Virus record (IMG/VR): IMGVR_UViG_3300021356_000074 | Coordinates: 1-34,161 of that record | From: a virus | Direction: 5' to 3' (one strand) | Length of the DNA: 34,161 nucleotides | In this document: in pieces, positions 30,749-34,161 of the stretch | Numbering within the stretch: position 1 is the first letter of the stretch | Layout: each line of letters opens with the position of its first letter | Program-made: the position numbers and the translations under genes | The notes under the pieces: model-generated | The model's database searches: none | Told to the model about the DNA's origin: nothing | Seen by the model: the letters and a program-made list of their open reading frames with translations, nothing else

Positions 30749-31453
30749 TTAATTTTTATAGGCTTTAATTGTTTCTGGCCATAAGTCTTTAATAATTTCA
30801 AGCATTGATTCTGCCAATCTTTGAATTTCCCATTGCGCACCTTCATGTGTGCGTAAATCAATAAACTTAAGAATATTATTTAAATTAGCAGTTGCATAGT
30901 ATTCTGTATAAAGATTTTGTGGTAAAACACCTCTTGCTTGTTCTCTACAAACACCACCTGCTAATAAGTCATCAAACAATTTAAGAGAAAAATTATGATG
31001 ATCTGCAATAGCATCTGAAGCTGTCTTTGTAAGAACTTGTGAGCTATAGTTAGTTTTATATGTAATTAAAGGATTAATTGTATCTTCTACATTAGAAGCT
31101 TGTCTATTACTTTTATGCTGAGTTCTAAAATTGGCAGGTTCATAAAAATTAATATCTGCGTCTGTATATCTTCTTGAAATTTCGTTATATGACCATGTTC
31201 TATGTCTATGATGTTGAGATCTTACAAATAAAGGTACCTTAATTCTAAATGTTGCAATATTATGTTCAAGAGTAGAAGTATGCTTGTGTTTAATTAAATA
31301 GTTAATTAGCTTTTTATCTTTATCATCAAGCTTATCTTTTTGAACACCAAAAGACACTCTAGCAGAATTAACTACTGTAATGTCTTCGCCCATATGTTGA
31401 ACTAACTCTATTTTTCCAATATTGTCATCATATAAATAATGTGTAGTATTCAT
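30749..31453 (-). CDS. thyX: Flavin-dependent thymidylate synthase (ThyX2)
   Basis: 234 aa, typical length. It methylates dUMP to dTMP using FAD, NADPH and methylene-tetrahydrofolate. The signature R83-H-R85-T-W-S88-Y-N-E-I-S93-R94-R-Y is intact, with Ser93 at the active-site position; H-T-S-T-L-E-H (58-64) is also standard, as is the C-terminal R-T-H-E-G-A-Q-W-E-I (dUMP/FAD binding). ATG at 31453 with AAGGA five bases upstream. It is the canonical counterpart of the divergent ThyX1 at 27545. A promoter-like GTGTAAA-N16-TATTAT lies 25 nt before the start. Confidence 0.96.
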   Translation of the reverse strand: MNTTHYLYDDNIGKIELVQHMGEDITVVNSARVSFGVQKDKLDDKDKKLINYLIKHKHTSTLEHNIATFRIKVPLFVRSQHHRHRTWSYNEISRRYTDADINFYEPANFRTQHKSNRQASNVEDTINPLITYKTNYSSQVLTKTASDAIADHHNFSLKLFDDLLAGGVCREQARGVLPQNLYTEYYATANLNNILKFIDLRTHEGAQWEIQRLAESMLEIIKDLWPETIKAYKN

Positions 31454-31478
31454 ATTATTCCTTGTTTTGTTTTAATTT

Positions 31479-31507
31479 ATAATATGAATATTTTATTAAA
31501 TTTACAC
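31479..31507 (-). promoter_or_regulatory. Promoter-like motif before ThyX2
   Basis: GTGTAAA (31507-31501), 16-nt spacer, TATTAT (31484-31479) on the minus strand, 25 nt before the ATG. The intergenic gap to the endolysin stop (31525) holds nothing else. Confidence 0.55.
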
Positions 31508-31524
31508 AAATATTAAAAACAAAA

Positions 31525-32325
31525 TTAAATTAAATCATTTTCTGAATCTAATCCGCAATAAAGCTTTTCTGCCCAAGGAATAACATCCCACTTTTTAGCT
31601 GAAATATTGTGGTGTCCTACAATACTATATTGTGAAGCTTCTTTTACAGACATTACATCTAAGCTTTCACATACAGGTTTTTCAGCGAGATTAGTTGCTT
31701 CTCTTAAAGACTGTAAAAATTGTCGGCAAAGATCAGCAAATTCATCTCCAATCATTACAAGTTTACGACCTTTAACTCTGCTATCAGGTATTTTACAAAC
31801 TTGCAACTCAGCATCTGGGTACCAGTTTTTAGTTTTTTCCCAATATTTCTCATCTGGGTGCATACAGATATCGACTCCAATAGAGTGCTTATTAAACTTA
31901 CCAGCATGATATGCTGCTAATCCTGTATCCAAACATTGGAGAATTTCATATTCACCTGTTTTATGATTTCTACCAATTAAAAAGTGTGAAGATACATGGC
32001 GTCCTCTTGCCATATTAAATACATTATAGCAATGTCTACTATTAAGACCGCCCCAGTGAACACAAATAGATGTAGGATCTGCTTTTCTTTTATACCAGTT
32101 TTTTGTTCCATCGTCGAGCTCATATAAAGGTGCAGACCAATCAACCTCTAAAGGCGAATCAATAGGAACAACTTTACCCATATGCATCATAATAGGCATG
32201 CCATAATAATTTCTTACAGCTGCATGTGTGCCCGGTCCATAAATGCCATCAGCTTTTACTCCAACTTCTTGTTGAAGTGATATTACATAGTCTCTATTTT
32301 TATTTAATGTACTAAATTGTTCCAT
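31525..32325 (-). CDS. N-acetylmuramoyl-L-alanine amidase endolysin
   Basis: 266 aa. It should cut the amide bond between muramic acid and the stem peptide of host peptidoglycan at lysis or entry. Residues about 16-42 are a peptidoglycan-binding_1 repeat (L-Q-Q-E-V-G-V-K-A-D-G-I-Y-G-P-G-T). The Amidase_2 domain runs from about 85: I-C-V-H90 (zinc His), H147-S-I-G-V-D (substrate side), G237-H238-H-N and K-K-W-D247, giving two His and one Asp for zinc. ATG at 32325 with AAGGAAAGG upstream, six bases after the previous gene's stop. There is no signal peptide and no clear holin next to it, so lysis export is not explained here. Confidence 0.92.
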   Translation of the reverse strand: MEQFSTLNKNRDYVISLQQEVGVKADGIYGPGTHAAVRNYYGMPIMMHMGKVVPIDSPLEVDWSAPLYELDDGTKNWYKRKADPTSICVHWGGLNSRHCYNVFNMARGRHVSSHFLIGRNHKTGEYEILQCLDTGLAAYHAGKFNKHSIGVDICMHPDEKYWEKTKNWYPDAELQVCKIPDSRVKGRKLVMIGDEFADLCRQFLQSLREATNLAEKPVCESLDVMSVKEASQYSIVGHHNISAKKWDVIPWAEKLYCGLDSENDLI

Positions 32326-32331
32326 AGTTTA

Positions 32332-33237
32332 TTACCTTTCCTTCATTAATTCAAATCCAAATGTTGTATAAAATCTGTCTTCTATTTGCAAAATCATGTC
32401 GTCATACATAGCTAATTTGTCTTCGTTTCCTTCGTTATTTCTTAGTTCTTTTACTTTTTCTATTTGCTCGTTGACCAAGTCAGTAATTGTTTCTTCGAAC
32501 TCATCTTGAGAAATTGATAATTGGCTTGGGTCTGGTAAGTTTTCAGAAAGTTGATCGATAGTCTGAAGTGTGCCGTGTACTGCTTCAAGTCTATCACTAT
32601 AACTTTTAATTTTATTTGAATCTAAATTATAGTGATCACATGAAGACAGTACATCCGCAAGTGACATTGCTTGATGATACTCACTGTCAGTAAACTTAAA
32701 AGCATTATTATCTAGAAAAGTTTCATATTGATCAACTATGTAATCAAAGTCTTCTTTACTCATTTCGTTAAAGTCTGATACAAAATAGTCTTTATATGTA
32801 CCTTTCATGTAATTAAAAAACATTTCTTCTAGTTCCGCATTAGAAGCTTGTTGATTTTCAGAATCGTCGAATACTTGTGTATTTATTTCACCATTTCTAT
32901 ATTTTTCGTATAATTGTTCAATAGACATTTCTTCTAGACTTTTTTCTAGACTTTCTTCAACGTCGCCTAAGTTATGCTTGTCAATAAATTTTTTTACTTC
33001 AGGATTCCTTGACGCTTCTCTTTCTACTTGATCTACTATTTGAATAGCTTGTTGTTGCGGATTATTTGATAATTCATTATTATCTTTCATTTTTTTTCCA
33101 AGAAGAATTAAGAGACCTAATATTCCTGCCTGTAAAGTTCCTTCAAGTCTAGTTTTAGGCAAAAAGTCTGACATACCTTCTTCAAGTTTTTGCTGATAGA
33201 TGGTTTCTAAAATATATTGTTCAAGTAATATTGACAT
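32332..33237 (-). CDS. Unknown acidic protein, possible structural or scaffold role
   Basis: 301 aa; ATG at 33237 with AGGA nine bases upstream. The N-terminus M-S-I-L-L-E-Q-Y-I-L-E (with I-L-E at 9-11) resembles the tag-like starts of the plus-strand genes. A hydrophobic segment lies at about 35-47 (L-Q-A-G-I-L-G-L-L-I-L-L), after which the chain is very acidic and helical, with many Glu/Asp/Gln and probable coiled coil in the last 100 residues. It lies between a ClpP-like protease and the endolysin. A scaffold-like or internal virion protein is inferred; a membrane lysis protein is also possible because of the hydrophobic segment. Confidence 0.6.
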   Translation of the reverse strand: MSILLEQYILETIYQQKLEEGMSDFLPKTRLEGTLQAGILGLLILLGKKMKDNNELSNNPQQQAIQIVDQVEREASRNPEVKKFIDKHNLGDVEESLEKSLEEMSIEQLYEKYRNGEINTQVFDDSENQQASNAELEEMFFNYMKGTYKDYFVSDFNEMSKEDFDYIVDQYETFLDNNAFKFTDSEYHQAMSLADVLSSCDHYNLDSNKIKSYSDRLEAVHGTLQTIDQLSENLPDPSQLSISQDEFEETITDLVNEQIEKVKELRNNEGNEDKLAMYDDMILQIEDRFYTTFGFELMKER

Positions 33238-33272
33238 AAATTGTATCCTGTTTTTAGTTATACATTTATATA

Positions 33273-33878
33273 TTACTCAAGATCAAAACTAACAGTGACT
33301 GTGCCTTTAAGTCTAGGTATTCTTAGCTGTTGTACTATGTTATGCTCTTTAGCCTCATCTGCCTCCAAGAACCAGTCTGCATGACCTTTATCGTGAATAA
33401 GGTTCAAAAAATAGTCATCAGGTTTGCCGCAGTTTCTTGCCATCATCGTATATAGTTTTTTATTTAATCTTTCAGACTCTCTAGCATCTGCTTTTAATTC
33501 TTCAACTTTACCAAATGCTGAAGATGAAACATCATGAATCATAAGTATTGCATCTCTATCCATAAACCTTAAACCTTCTTCTCCAAAAGAAGAAAGAATA
33601 GCACCACATGACATTGCTTTACCTTTTACTATTGTTGCTACTGGAATCTTTGAAGACTTAATTGTTCCGATCATAGAAAGCAAAGAATAAGCTTGACCAC
33701 CATACGAATCTATAATAACAGGAATAACCTTTTGTCCTGTGTTTTGCGCTGAGCTTATTAAGATTGCAAATTCATTTGCTGATTCTTCTGTGAATTCATT
33801 AACTGTAATAACTACTGGATCTTGTCTTAACTCTATTTCTTTAACTAGCGGTGAAATATCTGTAATAAAATTGATCAT
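33273..33878 (-). CDS. ClpP-like serine protease
   Basis: 201 aa, close to ClpP length. Visible: the substrate-groove strand I54-I-D-S-Y-G-G-Q-A (55-63), nucleophile region G86-K-A-M-S90-C-G-A, catalytic His115 in M-I-H-D-V, and an Asp near 168/174 in H-A-D-W-F-L-E-A-D-E-A, all in the ClpP order. It could degrade host proteins, but in phages ClpP-like enzymes often serve as prohead maturation proteases; its neighbour at 32332 looks like a possible scaffold/internal protein, which would suit that. ATG with AAGGA upstream, 9 nt after thioredoxin. Whether this enzyme is the one that cuts the (I/L)-x-E tags is unknown. Confidence 0.85.
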   Translation of the reverse strand: MINFITDISPLVKEIELRQDPVVITVNEFTEESANEFAILISSAQNTGQKVIPVIIDSYGGQAYSLLSMIGTIKSSKIPVATIVKGKAMSCGAILSSFGEEGLRFMDRDAILMIHDVSSSAFGKVEELKADARESERLNKKLYTMMARNCGKPDDYFLNLIHDKGHADWFLEADEAKEHNIVQQLRIPRLKGTVTVSFDLE

Positions 33879-33887
33879 TTTTTTTCC

Positions 33888-34130
33888 TTAAAGATTCCTT
33901 AATTTTTCTATTGTTGTTGTTCCTACTTTTCTTGATACTTCTTGATTGTCAACTAATTTAACAAAAGTAGGCACGTTCATAACTTGATATTCTGTAGCTA
34001 ATTCCATATCAGCTGCAATATCAATTACTCTAATGTTAAGCTCGCTTATTAAATCTTCGCTTAAAGCACTTTTCATCATTTTGCATGGACCACACCATGA
34101 TGCACTAAAAAATAAAATTTCTGTATTCAT
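33888..34130 (-). CDS. Thioredoxin-like protein
   Basis: 80 aa, short for thioredoxin (about 105) but complete from ATG (AAAGGA upstream) to stop. The active site S-W-C13-G-P-C16-K is perfect, followed by M-K, D-I-A-A-D, and the cis-proline segment V-M-N-V-P-T-F (52-58). The last helix is shortened, as in small phage glutaredoxin/thioredoxin proteins. It can supply electrons to ribonucleotide reductase or reduce disulfides. Near the window edge a minus-strand TATAAT at 34158-34153 lies 22 nt before the start; its -35 would fall outside the window. Confidence 0.92.
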   Translation of the reverse strand: MNTEILFFSASWCGPCKMMKSALSEDLISELNIRVIDIAADMELATEYQVMNVPTFVKLVDNQEVSRKVGTTTIEKLRNL

Positions 34131-34152
34131 ATTTTTCCTTTGTTTGTTTTTT

Positions 34153-34158
34153 ATTATA
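34153..34158 (-). promoter_or_regulatory. Partial promoter-like -10 before thioredoxin
   Basis: A perfect TATAAT on the minus strand, 22 nt upstream of the thioredoxin ATG, in the same place as the -10 boxes before PolIII-alpha, ThyX1 and ThyX2. The matching GTGTAAA would be expected just beyond the right edge, so it cannot be checked here. Confidence 0.35.
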
Positions 34159-34161
34159 TTT

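Overview
The window looks like part of a large, AT-rich tailed-phage genome (Caudoviricetes, jumbo-phage style), probably from an aquatic or marine host. The evidence is its content: a phage-type endolysin, a DNA polymerase III alpha-type replicase, a thymidine kinase, two ThyX-family proteins, a ClpP-like protease, a virion-scale giant protein and many small unknown genes. Coding is almost gap-free, neighbours often overlap by 4-14 nt, and no tRNA, rRNA, insertion sequence or CRISPR array was seen. The exact phage and host cannot be told from the sequence alone.

Layout. Positions 1-8026 (minus) are one uninterrupted reading frame of more than 2,670 codons that runs off the left edge. It is a giant, probably virion-associated protein with an acidic repeat, Ala/Gly-rich hydrophobic stretches and a Pro/Gly/Gln repeat tail. 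From 8101 to 11440 lies a nucleotide-metabolism block on the minus strand (dCMP deaminase, thymidine kinase, and a P-loop kinase fused to a thymidylate-synthase-like domain), interrupted by a plus-strand HAD phosphatase. Two small plus-strand genes (11513-12505) converge on the minus-strand replicase (12506-16081). Two long plus-strand genes (16161-21032) follow. From 34130 leftward to 21025 everything is on the minus strand: thioredoxin, ClpP-like protease, a structural-looking protein, endolysin, ThyX, a dUTPase/MazG-like protein, a second divergent ThyX, a deoxyribosyltransferase-like protein, an Fpg/Nei DNA glycosylase, a run of small beta-rich proteins, a sugar-nucleotide epimerase, a zinc-finger PD-(D/E)XK nuclease and a membrane-anchored VWA protein.

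How it may work together. All five plus-strand genes begin with a short amphipathic segment containing Ile-Lys-Glu within the first 18 residues. This resembles the capsid-targeting peptides of T4 internal proteins, which are cut after (I/L)-x-E. Two of the five (906 and 702 aa) also seem to carry ADP-ribosyltransferase-like folds, as does the packaged T4 Alt protein. I infer a set of proteins packaged in the head and injected. The minus strand supplies DNA replication and dNTP supply, with unusual chemistry: three thymidylate-synthase-type active sites of two unrelated families. One is ThyA-like with Asp where thymidylate synthase has the dUMP-selecting Asn, and one is a ThyX with Cys in place of the usual Ser. 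This raises the possibility of a modified pyrimidine in the phage DNA. Several minus-strand genes share a promoter-like motif GTGTAAA-N16/17-TATAAT.
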